A stretch of DNA of 64,000 bases from Linanthus parryae (lineage: Eukaryota > Streptophyta > Magnoliopsida > Ericales > Polemoniaceae): NCBI GenBank assembly GCA_023055425.1, contig JALGPY010000001.1, positions 30,555,001 through 30,619,000 of the forward strand, in the 5' to 3' direction. The translations under genes and the position numbers were made by a program. The first letter of the stretch is position 1; each line of letters begins with the position of its first letter. Of the stretch, positions 21,803 to 33,536 are shown in pieces. A model generated the notes under the pieces. It saw only the letters and a program-made list of their open reading frames with translations, had not been told where the DNA came from and ran no database searches.

Positions 21803-23903
21803 CTAGCCCGCTGTCATCCTGGAGTCGCTTCCGAATCCCATCAGCGAGGATGGGCGCCTGACAATCTTTTTCTCAGGAATCCCTTCCAACTTCAGGGTGT
21901 TGAGTGAGACCACATTGACATCCGCTCCTCCATCGACGAATGCCCTCTTAAACTCAAAATCATTGATTACTGTCGTTACGTACAAGGGCTTCTGATGACT
22001 CGAGTCTGTCTTCTTGTCGCTTTCGGAGAAGGTCATTACCTTCTCTGTAGAGCGAGAGGCCCTGAAAACTCTTCCGTTAGAGACAACAATGTCTTCCTCA
22101 AAGTCTTCTGCCACTCTAAGGATTGCCTTCGTCATTTCTTTTCGGCACTTCTCAGAGAAACTCATTTCATCGAAGAACCTTCTGAAGCCGTGCAACCCTT
22201 TCATCCTGTCGGCACACGAGTACTCAGTGTCCATACTGTAATCTTCCTCGTCATGGAATTCAGCTATGACAGGCAGCCCATCTTCTACGATTTCCTCGAG
22301 GTCCATGATTGCGATCATGGCTACCTCCTTGTCTTTCGGATCTTGTTCCGCATGAGCGGGAATGGGATTATTGCGCACGTTCTGCCTCTGATCACTGACA
22401 ATCAGCTCTCCTTCCTTCATCTTTCTGCTGACAAGGTACCTGATCTTCTTGCAATCAGTTGTTGGGTGCATAACTTTGATGTGGCACTCACACCACTTCG
22501 GGTCCCTTAGCATCTCCGTGGAGGGTGTCCTTTCAAGTTGAGGTAGGATCCCATATTTGCGCCACTGTTTGCATAGATCGATCACCTCCTCAAGGGAGCA
22601 TGGAAAAGGCGGGACATCGGAGGTCGAAACCTTGTGTTGTTTGTGTGGCGAGACTGTGTTAACTTCAGCTTCGCGCCCCCTCTTGTAGCTAAACCTCCCA
22701 ATCTTGAAAGTCGGTCCTCCTGGGGATCGCTCAGGAGCATGTTTGTTCTTCTGCCTCTCGACTATGGGCTCTACATTCTTGGTACATTCGATTAACTTCG
22801 AAAAAGTAGGCATTTGCAGGTTAATCAAAATACCCTTGTATTCGTCTCGCATCCGTTGGAGACATATCTCTACGAGCCGGCTTTCGAGCACTTCATCTCT
22901 GCACTCCAGCGTTTTTGCTTTGAAATTTTTGATAAATGTAACTCCATCCTCGTCACGCTTTTGGTACATACGCGACAAGTGGATCATCGTAACCTTCTCC
23001 TCCATCTGAAAGAACTTGGTATAAAACTTCTTGACCATGTCATCCCATGTATTTATGGATCCATCTTCCAGCGTCCTATACCATTTATATGCAACGTTCC
23101 CCAAAGACTTAGGGAACTCACACATCAACAGGTTGGGGTCAACTCCATGTGGCCCCATCACATCAATGAAACGCATGACATGCTCCTGGGAATTCCCATT
23201 GACATCGTCAAATTTATCCCACTCAGGGGCCTTGTACCCTGCAGGATTGGGAATCAAATAAATCTCGCGCGGGATAGGAGGTGTGTTGTCCACTTTCAAG
23301 ATGATGGTGTCTGTAAAACACTGATTGGCAAGAAAGTTATCTATATGCTGCTCCAAAGCCGTCATGCTTGCTGATACACTCCCTCCCATAGCAGGAGGAA
23401 GGGTTGCAGCTGGTGGAGACACGTACGCAGCAGTTGGGTTGGGGGTGTAAGCCACATTGCTTACGGTTGCAGGTGGAGAAAGCAGGGGGTATTGTGGTGG
23501 AATATTGAAGGGAATTCCCGGTAGTTGGGAAGCAGGTGTGATAAAGGGACGGCTGAGCAATTTGTCCCTGGGTAGGGAGTGGCTGGACCATTGCTGGTGG
23601 GCTTTGTAAACTAGGGTTAGATGGTGTAGGTGTTACCTCTGTTCCCTGGGAGATAGGGGTTCCAGTTCCTTGAGAGATAGCGGTTCCCAGTGCTGGATTC
23701 TGGGCAAGAGATCCCAAAATGGACATTATCTGGGCCATCTGTGTAGATTGAGCCTGGAGGGCTTTCGCCTGGCTCTGAAGAGTGGCATTCAACGTCTCCA
23801 AGGTTGGAGTACCGTCGGCTGCCGTGTAATTGTGGCGGGTTTCCTCCCCTGAGGTGGTCTTGATTGAGGGAGATCTGTTGCTGGCATCTTCATCGTGGGA
23901 CAT
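21803..23903 (-). pseudogene. Tat gag-protease
   Basis: Starts at ATG 23903 (MSHDEDASNRSPS). It runs in one frame to about 23400 and continues in another from about 23560 (585 codons), so one frameshift splits it. Domain order: Gln/Pro-rich N-terminus; Retrotrans_gag-like block (VAYKWYRTLEDGSINTWDDM, FYTKFFQMEEKVTMIHLS); CECHIKVMHPTTDC zinc-knuckle-like motif; protease RAFVDGGADVNVVSLNTL, where the usual D-S/T-G-A is D-G-G-A. Gag packages RNA into virus-like particles in family members. The leader between PBS and ATG is only about 20 bases. Confidence 0.85.
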
Positions 23904-23924
23904 GGCTGCTTGCAGGAGTAATTT

Positions 23925-23940
23925 CACGTTGGGTTCACCA
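23925..23940 (-). other. Tat primer-binding site (candidate)
   Basis: The minus strand reads TGGTGAACCCAACGTG, two bases after the LTR end TACACA. It starts TGG, as a PBS pairing with a tRNA CCA end should. I could not name the tRNA. Confidence 0.5.
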
Positions 23941-23942
23941 AA

Positions 23943-24561
23943 TGTGTACGGGAGAATCCTTTGAGGAAGATTCAAACGTACACCAAGGACAGAAAATGAG
24001 AAACACAGGAGGAGGTATAGGGTAGTGAGTAGGAGAGAGTAAGACGATAGAGACTGTATGAGAGAGAGAGACAGAGTTTTGGCAGAGCTTCCGCGTAGAT
24101 CAGGAGATTCGTGTGATGTAAGGAAGGGTTAACAATCCTATATCTAGTGGAGAATATGACCGTTGTAGTGGGTTAATGCGCCCATTAATGACGGCTCAAT
24201 TACCTTAACCACAACAGCACGTTCGTCCACATATATAGCGACCGTTACGCATTTCGTCCGCGTATACCGGAACCGTTATGAGGTTGACCGGGTTTATGGA
24301 GCTCGTGGCCATAAATCTCTCAAAGCAGTTACTAAAGGTCGCGCGCGGGCTTGGTTGTTGCTCACGCGCGACGGATCTTACTCTAGCCTCCAAACCACTA
24401 AGTCCCTAAAAGTCCCATGTGGAATGATATGCGAGGGCCCTGTCTTGCAGCCCCCATGTGGGTCAGCGCGGGTGGTGATCCGGTGTGGATGGAGCACAGC
24501 TAGGTGTGCTGGATGGCTACCACGTGGTTGTGATCTGTTTGTCTAGAAAGCACTATCTACA
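23943..24561 (-). repeat. Tat 5' LTR (619 bp)
   Basis: Minus strand TGTAGATAGTG ... CCCGTACACA. The outer end is fixed by the homologous 3' LTR inner end at 11074; the inner end is fixed by the adjacent PBS. It contains the GC-rich inverted repeat (24338-24372) and a TATA box. Confidence 0.8.
24231..24237 (-). promoter_or_regulatory. TATA box of Tat 5' LTR
   Basis: The minus strand reads GCTATATATGTGG at about 24227-24239. Best core-promoter candidate in the LTR; the corresponding part of the other LTR is missing. Confidence 0.5.
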
Positions 24562-24635
24562 CCTACTTTCCCAATGTATTCGCACAGTCTCTTATTCAGT
24601 ACTTGTCAATGGTGAAACCACACAAGCCTTCTCAC
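24562..24635 (+). pseudogene. LINE-A RT fragment 1
   Basis: Translates to CIRTVSYSVLVNGETTQAFS in the frame that continues at 42372 (PSMRLRQVDPLSPYLF), the RT block before RQGDPLSPYLF in plant L1 elements. This 74-bp island between two LTR elements shows that both inserted into the LINE. Confidence 0.85.
24631..24635 (+). repeat. Copia-2 target-site duplication (left), CTCAC
   Basis: CTCAC directly before the 5' LTR, matched by CTCAC at 42367-42371 directly after the 3' LTR. Confidence 0.9.
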
Positions 24636-26023
24636 ACTTGGAATAGATGCACTAGAGGCAATCTCGTTTAGTTTGAACTTATTTTGGCTAGAATATATTA
24701 TTTATTGGATATTTAATATAATGAAGTCTTTAGATTAATTGTGTTGTTTATCTTAAATATCCCTAGTCCATTATAATGATTAAATGTGACAATCATCTAT
24801 AGACTAGTAAGGGGTTGGATTGATATGGAGATATCATGATCCAACACACGATTATGCATTGAGGGTAATGGCATACTAGATTGACCCATCTCCGAGAAGG
24901 CTACATACAAGTTATGTAAAGGTCACAAGCGCTTCTCGTGGTGACAACGGTATTTTCATCCTTAGACTTGAAGTCACTAGATTGTCTAGTTGTGGATTAT
25001 TGTGATTTTGGTAGCTTCAAACGCTACACCGTGACTGGGTAGCTATAAAGGCGTGTACTGGATACAATAAGAAGCAAGCTTAGAGATCGTAGTAGACGTA
25101 GATAGAATTTTTTCCCTCCCACATAACGGGAGCAAATATCCTAGGCCACTCGAGGGATAGTGCTTATGGAATCTCTGGTATTGGATATTGATGTTATTTG
25201 CACGAATAAGGCTATTCCCACGATCAAGAAACTATGGATTGGATATACGAGTGTGACTTGTATGTCTCGTGTCCAATCCGGATATGGAGACAAAGGGACG
25301 ATTCAATTACTTGCACAAGCTTTGTCGGATGACTATTCTATTAGTTGGCTAGAATGGATGTCTTGCTAGAGACCGCTCCATATTAGCAAATTGTTGCTAC
25401 CAACTATACAGAACCTATGGGGTCACACGCCCAATAGGGTTGAACTAGATTTTGAGAATCAATTAATATGATTTATTAATTAGAAGGATCACTATGCAAC
25501 ACCTTGCAAACTTAGTAGGACTAATATGCAAGGAAGGGACTAATCCGAATTCATGTAGGATTAGGAAGGGCCTTTAGGTAGTTGACAATGAGTTGTTGGA
25601 CTATATAAAGGATACTCCTAGATTCCTTCCCATACTAATGCTCACAACATAAACTTAGTGGGAAGGAAACAAAAGAGAGAGAGCAAGACCACAAGGAGGC
25701 CGAAGCCCCCTTGCGTCTGCCCGTCCCCGTCGGCCACAAAGAGAGGCCGAGCCCTCTCTTTGATACTCGTTGCGTGATTTCTTCTTCCTCTTCCTACGGT
25801 CCAAGCTAGCAAAAAGGTGTAGGAAGATCTAGACATCAACCCTAGGCATGGATCAACCGTAGAGACGTGACACAATTCACGTTACAAGTCATCACAGGAG
25901 ATCTCTAAGGTGTGTTACTTGTTTCTTCCTTTACCAACGTTATGATTCTCTTCATGTGATCCTTGGAGGTTCTTGAATGGATAATTCCTTCTTCTGCTGC
26001 GTATCCATGATCAAAACCATACA
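24636..26023 (+). repeat. Copia-2 5' LTR (1388 bp)
   Basis: Starts ACTTGGAATAG where the 3' LTR has TGTTGGAATAG, so the terminal TG has decayed. Ends CCATACA next to the PBS. It has clearly more differences from its 3' partner than the Copia-1 LTR pair. Confidence 0.88.
25603..25612 (+). promoter_or_regulatory. TATA box of Copia-2 5' LTR
   Basis: TATATAAAGG, identical to the Copia-1 LTR box. The 3' LTR has CAGATAAAGG at 41951-41960, so the box has been lost there. Confidence 0.6.
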
Positions 26024-26024
26024 G

Positions 26025-26040
26025 TGGTATCAGAGCCACA
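26025..26040 (+). other. Copia-2 primer-binding site (initiator tRNA-Met)
   Basis: TGGTATCAGAGCCACA, one base after the LTR; standard plant copia PBS. Confidence 0.92.
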
Positions 26041-27629
26041 GATCGTAGAACATAGACGTGGTTTATGTGTTATGTTTTATGTCCTTTACACCAATAATTG
26101 TTAGATTATTGCGTTAAAGCGGACAAATTAAGCATAAATATGCATGTTAAATGTGATTCAACTAAACAAGACCTAGTTTGTGCATTAGATGCATGGATTA
26201 GTGAGTTTGAGAAATTTTAGGATCTAAGATCTAGGTTTTTGGCACAAATTGGAAACTAGTTCTAATTTGGAAACGTTTGGACTTGGGGAACAAGGAAGGA
26301 GTTGTTTTGGAAACCACTAAGAGATTCGACCCCCTAAGACACCGCCCCTCACCTTCCTTGCCGTCCAAGCCACCTAGGCCGAAGGCCTCGGCGGTCAGCC
26401 AACCCCACGGGTTGGGCCGACCGGCCTAGGCTCAGCCCGGGGCGGCTCAAAGGTGGTTCGGCCATGTATTATTGGGCCCCTTTGACCATTTTGACCCTAG
26501 TAATCCTAAAATCAATTAAAAATTGACTAAGCGTGTTAAAATTGGATTTTAACTGTCTATGTGCGAATCGCATGGTGATTGGATATGGCCTTAGGATGTG
26601 GTTTGGTGTGATTGTTTAATTTTGTAGTTTGGTTTACGGCTTGCGAGCCGATTTTTTTCTCAACTTGTGAGATTTATTTTATTTAGTATAGTTGTTAGCT
26701 AGTACTAGATATAATAGATTGTTAGCCAAGATTGGAGAAAAGAAGCCCAAAGACAAAGGAAGCCACAAAGATGGAGCATGGAGCATTCCACAAGACTATG
26801 AAGGATGGACCAAAAGATGGAGACGCATGGAGATGTGTTTGCTATTTAGGGTTCATAGATGTTCCCATTGGCTTGGGAGTATCTTAGTCTAGAAAGGTCA
26901 TATCCACATCACGTTTATTTATTTATTTTGTGGTTGTTTATTTTTCTGTCTTATCATTTTGTGATTGGTGTATGGATGATGCATGCAATTAGGATTATAA
27001 GATAATTAACGACCCGAATATATTATTTATAGTTGTGCCCAAACTCAAGATAGATAGATCATTTGATATGGATCAACAAAACATTAAAAATTGAATTTTA
27101 AAAATCCGTCAAAAATAAAATATTGTGTTTTGCGTTCTCGTTATTTAAACACTCGTCATCATCAAGATTTATCGAGCTCATGCGTGCCAAATCGAGGCGA
27201 CTTGGTTCATAATGATGTGATGCAATGACACATGCAAGTAATGTGTAATTGTTTTAACAAGAGGTTGGACACAACTAGGTAATTAATATGATTAAAACCT
27301 AGAAGCAATCAATTGGGATTATCCATACGGATGGATAAATAAGGAGTTATTTTTCCAATTGAACCAAGAGTTTCATGGGATGCAATTGGAATTGTTCCTA
27401 CCTAAAGTAGTCAATTTTTGGGTGACTTTCCAAAGCAAGCTCAAGAGGAGATGAAACATGGATCTTGGCCCACTAGAAAATATAATTATGTTTTACGCAT
27501 TAATATCTTGAGGGTTATTAATCCGTAGAAAAATAGTGGGAGCTATGTTTAATAATCTATCTATTATTAAATATAGTCAAAAGTTCACAAATACTAAAAC
27601 TTGCGTATTTTCCTTTAGTAGAATTCTAA
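26041..27629 (+). other. Copia-2 untranslated leader
   Basis: Non-coding, about 1.6 kb. Shares blocks with the Copia-1 leader in opposite orientation, including the GC-rich section near 26330-26470. Confidence 0.75.
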
Positions 27630-28480
27630 ATGGCAAATAACTCATCGAGTTCACAACATTGCCTACGCTCTGTCCTTGAGAAGGACAAGCTCTCTGGAAC
27701 CAATTTCCTTGAATGGTATAGAAACTAGAGAATCGTGCTCAAGCAAGAGAAGAAACTGTACGCTCTAGAGGAGCAAGTTTCTGCAAGTCCAGAAAACAAT
27801 ACTCCTACAGCCCTATAGGCATATCAAAAGCGTGTTGATGACGCTAATGATGCGGTCTGCCTCATTCTTTGCACCATGACCTCTGAGCTTCAGAAACAAC
27901 ATGAGAACATGAATGCATTTGTTATGATGGAACACTTGAAGCAGCTCTTCCAAGAGCAGGCAAGGGTTGAGAGGTATGAAGTTTCTAAGGCATTGTTCAA
28001 ATGTCATCTGGCTGAAGGAAACCCTGTGGGACCTCATGTACAACTTATGATCGGGTACTTAGAGAATCTCGCACGACTAGGGTTCCCGGTCGGCCAAGAG
28101 TTGGCCACCGATCTCGTGTTGCAATCGTTGCCTGAGAGTTATGGACACTTCATCATGAACTATAACATGAACGAGATCGTGAAACCACTGCCATATTTAC
28201 TCAACATGTTGAGGACAACTGAACTAAAGCATCAACAAGGGTAACGGCGAGGCCATTATGATGGTGCAGAAACGAAAGGGCAAAAGGTTTGCCTCATCCT
28301 ATAAGGGCAAAGGCAAAGCAGCTGCCAAGTCCAAGAAACCTGCCCTTAAGCCTGTTGGTGGCATTGCCAAAGGTGTGACCAAAGGTGAATGCCACTATTG
28401 TAGTCAGCCTGGACACTTGAGGAGGAACTGCCCAAAATATCTGGACGACAAGAGGCTTGGAATAGTGATTCCACCACCAC
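27630..28480 (+). pseudogene. Copia-2 gag
   Basis: ATG at 27630 (MANNSSSSQHCLRSVLEKDK, then LSGTNFLEWYRN). Stops TAG at codon 34 and in PTAL*AYQ, then a long open piece 27840-28244 with the copia Gag (UBN2) pattern: KQLFQEQARVERYEVSKALF, ATDLVLQSLPESYGHFIMNY. A frameshift near 28240 leads to the zinc knuckle CHYCSQPGHLRRNC at about 28390-28432, an intact CX2CX4HX4C. It forms the particle in active relatives; broken here. Confidence 0.88.
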
Positions 28481-29309
28481 CAGGTATTTTTGTTGTAGAT
28501 GTCAATTTAACTATCTCTACATCATGGGTATTGGATACTGGATGTGGATCTCACATTTGTCTAAATGTGCATGATCTAAAGAGAAGTAGAAGATTGGCTA
28601 AACGGGAGATAGACCTGTGCGTTGGGAATGGAGCAAAGGTTGTTGCATTGGCCGTAGGCGTGTACGAGCTGTCTCTGCCTTCAGGATTAGTTTTAGAATT
28701 AAATAATTCCTATTTTGTGCCTGCTATGAGTAGAAACATTATTTCTATTTCTTTTTTGTACAAGGAGTGTTTTATTATTTTAATAAAGGAAAATTATTGT
28801 TCCATTTATTTTGAAAAAATTCACTATTGTAGTGCGCAATTATTTAATGGACTATACGTCCTTGATTTAAGTAATCTTGTCTAAAAAATTAATACTAAGA
28901 GGATTAAAATAAATGATTTAAATCATGCTTACTTATGGCACTGCCGTTTAGGCCACATAAACAAAAAACATGTATCTAGACTCCATAGGGATGGATTTCT
29001 AGACTCATTTGAATTTGAATCATATGAGACATGTGAGGCTTGTTTATTGGGAAAAATGATAAAGTCCCCTTTCAATAAGAAAGGTTAGAGGACTAGTGAG
29101 CAATTGGCACTCGTGCATACTGATGTATGTGGGCCATTTTCCACGCCTGCCAGGGGTGGTTACGTCTACTTCATCACATTTACTGATGATTTCAGTAGAT
29201 ATGGATTTGTATACCTTATGAAGGCCAAATCCGAGTTTTTTGAATGTTTAAGGAACTCAAGAGTGAAGTAGAGAAGCAACTTGGTAAGAATATCAAGGCT
29301 ATACAATCG
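28481..29309 (+). pseudogene. Copia-2 protease and integrase N-terminal part
   Basis: Protease WVLDTGCGSHICLNVHDL near 28527 with catalytic D-T-G intact. GAG-pre-integrase LWHCRLGHINKKHVSRLHRD near 28935. Integrase start LALVHTDVCGPFSTPARGGY near 29105 with the first catalytic Asp, then FTDDFSRYGFVYLMKAKSEF. A stop occurs at 28882 and a frameshift near 29245. At 29309 the frame is cut by Sirevirus B and resumes at 38695 with RGREYLSQEFDDYLRECG. Confidence 0.88.
29305..29309 (+). repeat. Sirevirus B target-site duplication (left), AATCG
   Basis: AATCG before the 5' LTR and GATCG (38690-38694) after the 3' LTR, 4 of 5 identical. Removing the element and one copy restores an integrase-like reading (KAI-x-S followed by the REYLSQEF region). 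Confidence 0.75.
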
Positions 29310-30554
29310 TGTAAGGTCAGAGGTTTCATGGAATTGAAATACTTGGGTATTTCAAGGCCTTGAACTAGTTTTCAAAGCCTTGAATCAGGTTACACCCTTT
29401 ACCAGGATTCAAAGCCTTGAAACTATCTGACCTGCATACATGTTATGAGGGGGAGTTTCTCTAAAATCTTTCGATTTAAATCTATCCCTCTCACCCCTGT
29501 ACTTTATGTGTTATTATTTTATGATTAAATACAAACTGTTTTGATATATCTAACATGTTTAATCCATCATTTTGAATCTGATTTGCAAGGAAATTTTATT
29601 TCCTAAATATGCAGGATTTGTTTCCTTAACTGACTTTTGCAGGAAGGAAATCACTTAGTGAAGATGATTATGTGATCAATCAGAGACTCATGACAGCTTC
29701 TCAAATTGTTTAAAGACAAGATCACAACAATATCTCTGAAGATTTTGATCAACTATCCGTTGGAAAATGCTGTTAAAGAGAGTCAAAGTTGTTGCCTACA
29801 AAATAGGAAGTTATTGCTGAAAATCTGGGAAGATTTGCAGAGCTTCAAACAGTATAAATGGAGCTCATTTTGAAGAAAAAATACGCAACACTTAACAGGC
29901 AAAAAGAGAGACACAATTCTGGATTCACAAGCATCAAAGAAGTTCATCACTCTCACAATCCAACTCACAGAAGTTCACTGCATTCGTTACTGCAGTTCGG
30001 TGTTCTTCTGTATAGTTCTTTATTGGTAGATCATTTTTGTAATACTTCTATATTCCATTCTCAAGGATTTTTCAAGGTGAATAATAGAGAATTCTTAATT
30101 AACCAGTTAGCTAGAGCAGGTATTAGATAGGTTAGAGAGAACCAGAAGCTGTAACAGAGTAAGGCAATTCTCTATGCTTGAGATCTAGGTTTTAGCTTTT
30201 GATTAATAAGAATTGAGTTGAAAATCCTGCAAGGAGAAGATCCCTGAGGTAGAGACGTAGGTCCAAGTGTACTGAAATCTATAAATCCTTTGTCTCTTGC
30301 AATTACAATTTCAGTTACATACTTAGTTATGCTGCATTCAAACTTGTCTATTTTCAAGGGTTTGAAACTATTTTCAAGGCCTTGAAAAAGACTTGACTGT
30401 TTCATTGCAAACTGTATTTCTTTTCGAAGGCTTGAATTTTTGTTCAAGGCCTTGAACTCCTTTGCACTTGAACTAAAACTCTTTTGGCATACTCTATTCA
30501 ACCCCCCTTCTAGAGTATCTGTGCTGCATTATCCATCTGCATACTCCCCTTTCA
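29310..30554 (+). repeat. Sirevirus B 5' LTR (1245 bp)
   Basis: TGTAAGGTCAG ... CCCCTTTCA. Palindrome copies TTCAAGGCCTTGAA and relatives are clustered at both ends (29354, 29373, 29409; 30352-30450). It lacks the Helitron and so shows the empty site AGTGAAGATGATTATG at about 29656-29671. Confidence 0.9.
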
Positions 30555-30556
30555 AT

Positions 30557-30570
30557 TGGTATCAGAGCTT
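30557..30570 (+). other. Sirevirus B primer-binding site
   Basis: TGGTATCAGAGCTT two bases after the LTR, initiator tRNA-Met type over its first 12 bases. Confidence 0.85.
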
Positions 30571-30604
30571 GTATAAATGTATAAGATTTTACCATCTGGT
30601 GATC

Positions 30605-32120
30605 ATGAGTCCCGCTGGTGATGGTGGTTTCTCACAGGGAAGAGCTTCCAACAGACCTCCTCTATCTTGTGGAGACAACTTTGCTCACTGGAAAGCTCTG
30701 ATGAAGATGTTCATCATTGATCAGTACATAGAGCTTTGGACCATTATTCAGAATGGACCTCACACTTTCTTCACAGATAAAGATGGGATTAGAACTCCCA
30801 AATCTGAAGACTCACTCTCTTCTTCTAAATTAGAAAAAATTTCTAAAAATTACAAAGCTATTAACATCTTGTATTGTGCTTTTAGTACAGATGAATTCAA
30901 CAGGATTTCAGGATGCAAGACTGCCAAAGAAATCTCAGATAAGCTTGTGGTGACCTTTGAAGGAACCAGTCAAGTCAAGCAAACGAAAATCAACATCTAT
31001 CTCAGGCAATATGAGTTGTTCAAGATGAATGGAGATGAGTCAATCAGAGAAATGTTAAAGAGGTTCACAAACATTGTCAACAACCTTGATTCATTGGGAA
31101 AATATATCTCCAATGAATAGAAGGTGAGGAAGATACTGAGAAGTCTCCCAAAGGCCAAATTGGAGCCAAAGACAACAGCCATTGAAGAAGCTCAAGATCT
31201 TGCATCACTACAACTTGATGATCTACAAAGGAAGCTTCTGACACATGAAATATCCATGAATGAAGCTGATGGAGACCTACCTGAAGGAGAAAAGAACTTA
31301 GCACTCAAGGCCAAAGAGAATGAGAAAACTCAAAGCCTTGAAACTGAAGATGATGATGAAGATCCATTTGAATTGATCTCCAAAGCCTTGACCAGAATTC
31401 TCGAGATGAAGGAAAACTTTGGAAACAAAGACTTCAACAAAGAAAGAAACAGATCATCCAGTAGCAAGGACTACAAAGGTAATTCTTCTTCACTATATAA
31501 ATCCAAAGTCATGAACTGCTTTGAGTGTGGTGATGCAGGAAACTTGATAAGATATTGTCCACACAAGAAAAGCAAGAACTTTCAGAAGAAAGACCATGAC
31601 AGGAGAAAGAAAGCTATGTTAGCTTCATGGAGTGATTCAGACAGCTCAAGTGAATCTGAATCTGAAGATGAACATGCCAACCTATACTTCATGGCCAAGC
31701 ATGATGAAAGTACTGAAAAAGAACATTGAGGTTATGGTAAACTGTTTGATTTCAAAATCAAAAGAGGCTCTTTCAGATTATCTTATAACAATGATTTTAA
31801 ATGAAGAATATTATCTGAAAGAGATTAGACTTTTGAAAGAAAAAGTTCATGAGCAGGCAAAACAAAATCTACAACTTGTTTGTCTAAATCAGAATCTTGA
31901 AATCTCTCAAAAGAAAACTGATAGTGAATTCAATGCCTTGAAAACCAGTTTCAAAGCCTTGAAAGCAGAAGTCAAGGAAGTAGTCACTGAAAACTCTTTA
32001 CTGAGTAACAGCCTTGTTAATCTAAGACATCATGTTGATGAATTAGATAAACAAAAGACTACTCTTGCTGAGAAACTTTAAGAATATGAATTAGTCAAAG
32101 TCAAGCTTGCAGGCTCAGAA
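30605..32120 (+). pseudogene. Sirevirus B gag (extended, coiled-coil)
   Basis: ATG at 30605 (MSPAGDGGFSQGRASNRPPL); UBN2-type Gag (NFAHWKALMKMFIIDQYIEL). TAG at 31118-31120 interrupts where the frame continues as KVRKILRSLPKA. The zinc knuckle near 31515 reads CFECGDAGNLIRYC, with the usual His replaced by Asn. A further frame (31632-32081) encodes a leucine-rich coiled coil (LLKEKVHEQAKQNLQLV ... LVNLRHHVDELDKQ), matching the extended Gag known in Sireviruses, for which dynein light chain binding has been described. Palindrome motifs occur here in two reading frames (QSLE and KALT/KALK). Confidence 0.85.
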
Positions 32121-33536
32121 CACAAGTTAAACTTGATTCTTGGAGGAAGTTCAAAGTCTGTTCACAAGACTGGTATTGGATACAATCCAAGTTTTCCAAG
32201 AAAAAACAATACCAGATTTGTGAAAGCTGGAGGCACAACTTCTCCTAAGTGTCATTTTTGTAACAAGATTAGTCTTATGAAGATGACTTATCCTTTCAGA
32301 AGAAGAGACCCTCATATGATGAGAAACACATTCCCATTTCAACTTAAAGGACAAGTCAGACATATTTGGGTTCCTAAAGAGATCAGACCACCTAACATGG
32401 TTGATCCTGAGTATGAGTCCAAATTTCACACTTGGTCTAACAGATCGGTAAGGAAGTGATTGGTGTTTGCAGGTTGTCACCAATATCAAAGAACATAAGT
32501 GGTTTATGGACAGTAGCTGCTTAAGACACACGAGTGGAAAGAGATCTCTAATCTCAGAATTGAAAGAGAAATCTGAAGGTTCAATTACTCTTGGTGACAA
32601 AGGAAAATGCAACATTCTTGGTATTGGTAAAGTTGGTACAGATTCTGAAAATTCTATTTATGATGTATATCTAGTTGATGGTTTGTAATTTAACTTGCTT
32701 AGTGTATCTCAGCTTTGTGATAATAGAAATAAGGTCATCTTTGATAGAGAGAAGTGTATGGTGCAAAATGAGAAATCAGGCAATTGCATTCTCACAGCCT
32801 CTAGATCAAACAATGTTTATACTTTTCAGACTAACAAAGTTGCAGGTAAAAGCTTAAAGTGCCTCAAGGCCTTGAAAGAGGATTCAAGGGTTTGGCACAG
32901 AAAGCTTGGTCACATTGGCTTGCATACCTTGAACAAATTGATCTCCAAAGACCTAGTAAGAGGATTACCATCTATCAAGCTCAAAGAAGATGAAGTATGC
33001 AAATCTTGTGTTCAGGGTAAGCAGACCAGAAGCTCATTCAAGCCAAAGAAGTTTGTAAGTACTTCTAGGCACATTGAACTACTTCACATGGATTTGTGTG
33101 GTCCTATGAGGACGCCAACTCCAAAAGGTAAGATGTATATGCTAGTTATTGTAGACGATTATTCTAGATATACGTGGGTTATGTTTCTTAAAGAAAAATC
33201 TGAATCCATCTCTGAATTTTCAAAGATTTGCAGAGAACTTCAAAACTTGAAAAAACTACCCATTGCTTCAATTAGAATTGATCATGGTAGAGAGTTTGAT
33301 CAATTAGAATTTGATTTTTTATGTGCTAAGCATAGTATCTCTCACAATTTCTCTGCTCCTAAAACTCCTCAACAGAATGGAGTTGTTGAAAGATAGAACA
33401 TGACTCTTGAAGATATGTCAAGGACAAGGCTTCTAGAAAAGAAGCTGTCAAAACCATTACTGGGCAGAAGCTGTGAACACAGCAAGTTACATTCAGTACA
33501 GGTGCTTGATCAGACCTATCTTGAAGAAAAACCCCT
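32121..33536 (+). pseudogene. Sirevirus B protease and integrase
   Basis: A second, degraded zinc knuckle near 32250 (CHFCNKISLMKMTY, lacking His and last Cys). Protease WFMDSSCLRHTSG near 32505, where the catalytic D-S-G reads D-S-S. TAA at 32686. Pre-integrase VWHRKLGHIGLHTLNKL near 32890; HX3HX22CX2C region with CKSCVQGKQ. Integrase core LLHMDLCGPMRTPTPKGK, IRIDHGREFD and TPQQNGVVER keep the Asp-Asp-Glu set. TAG at 33394-33396 right after VVER, then frameshifts. Confidence 0.88.

Larger units (their letters stand above)
10778..24561 (-). mobile_element. Ty3/gypsy retrotransposon, Tat lineage, with antisense gene
   Basis: About 13.8 kb. Order on the minus strand: 5' LTR (23943-24561), PBS, gag-protease, RT-RNase H, second RNase H, integrase, tandem repeats, an antisense PMD gene, PPT and a truncated 3' LTR (10778-11074). 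The second RNase H of archaeal-like type after the standard one, and the absence of a chromodomain, point to the Tat lineage. The right end abuts LINE-A coding sequence at 24562, so the element was inserted in that LINE. The left LTR is interrupted by Sirevirus A, so its missing ~320 bp should lie left of the window. Confidence 0.88.

Noticed and set aside
26025..26040. tRNA gene suggested by TGGTATCAGAGCCACA
   Set aside because: It is only complementary to the tRNA-Met end over the PBS; no cloverleaf follows.
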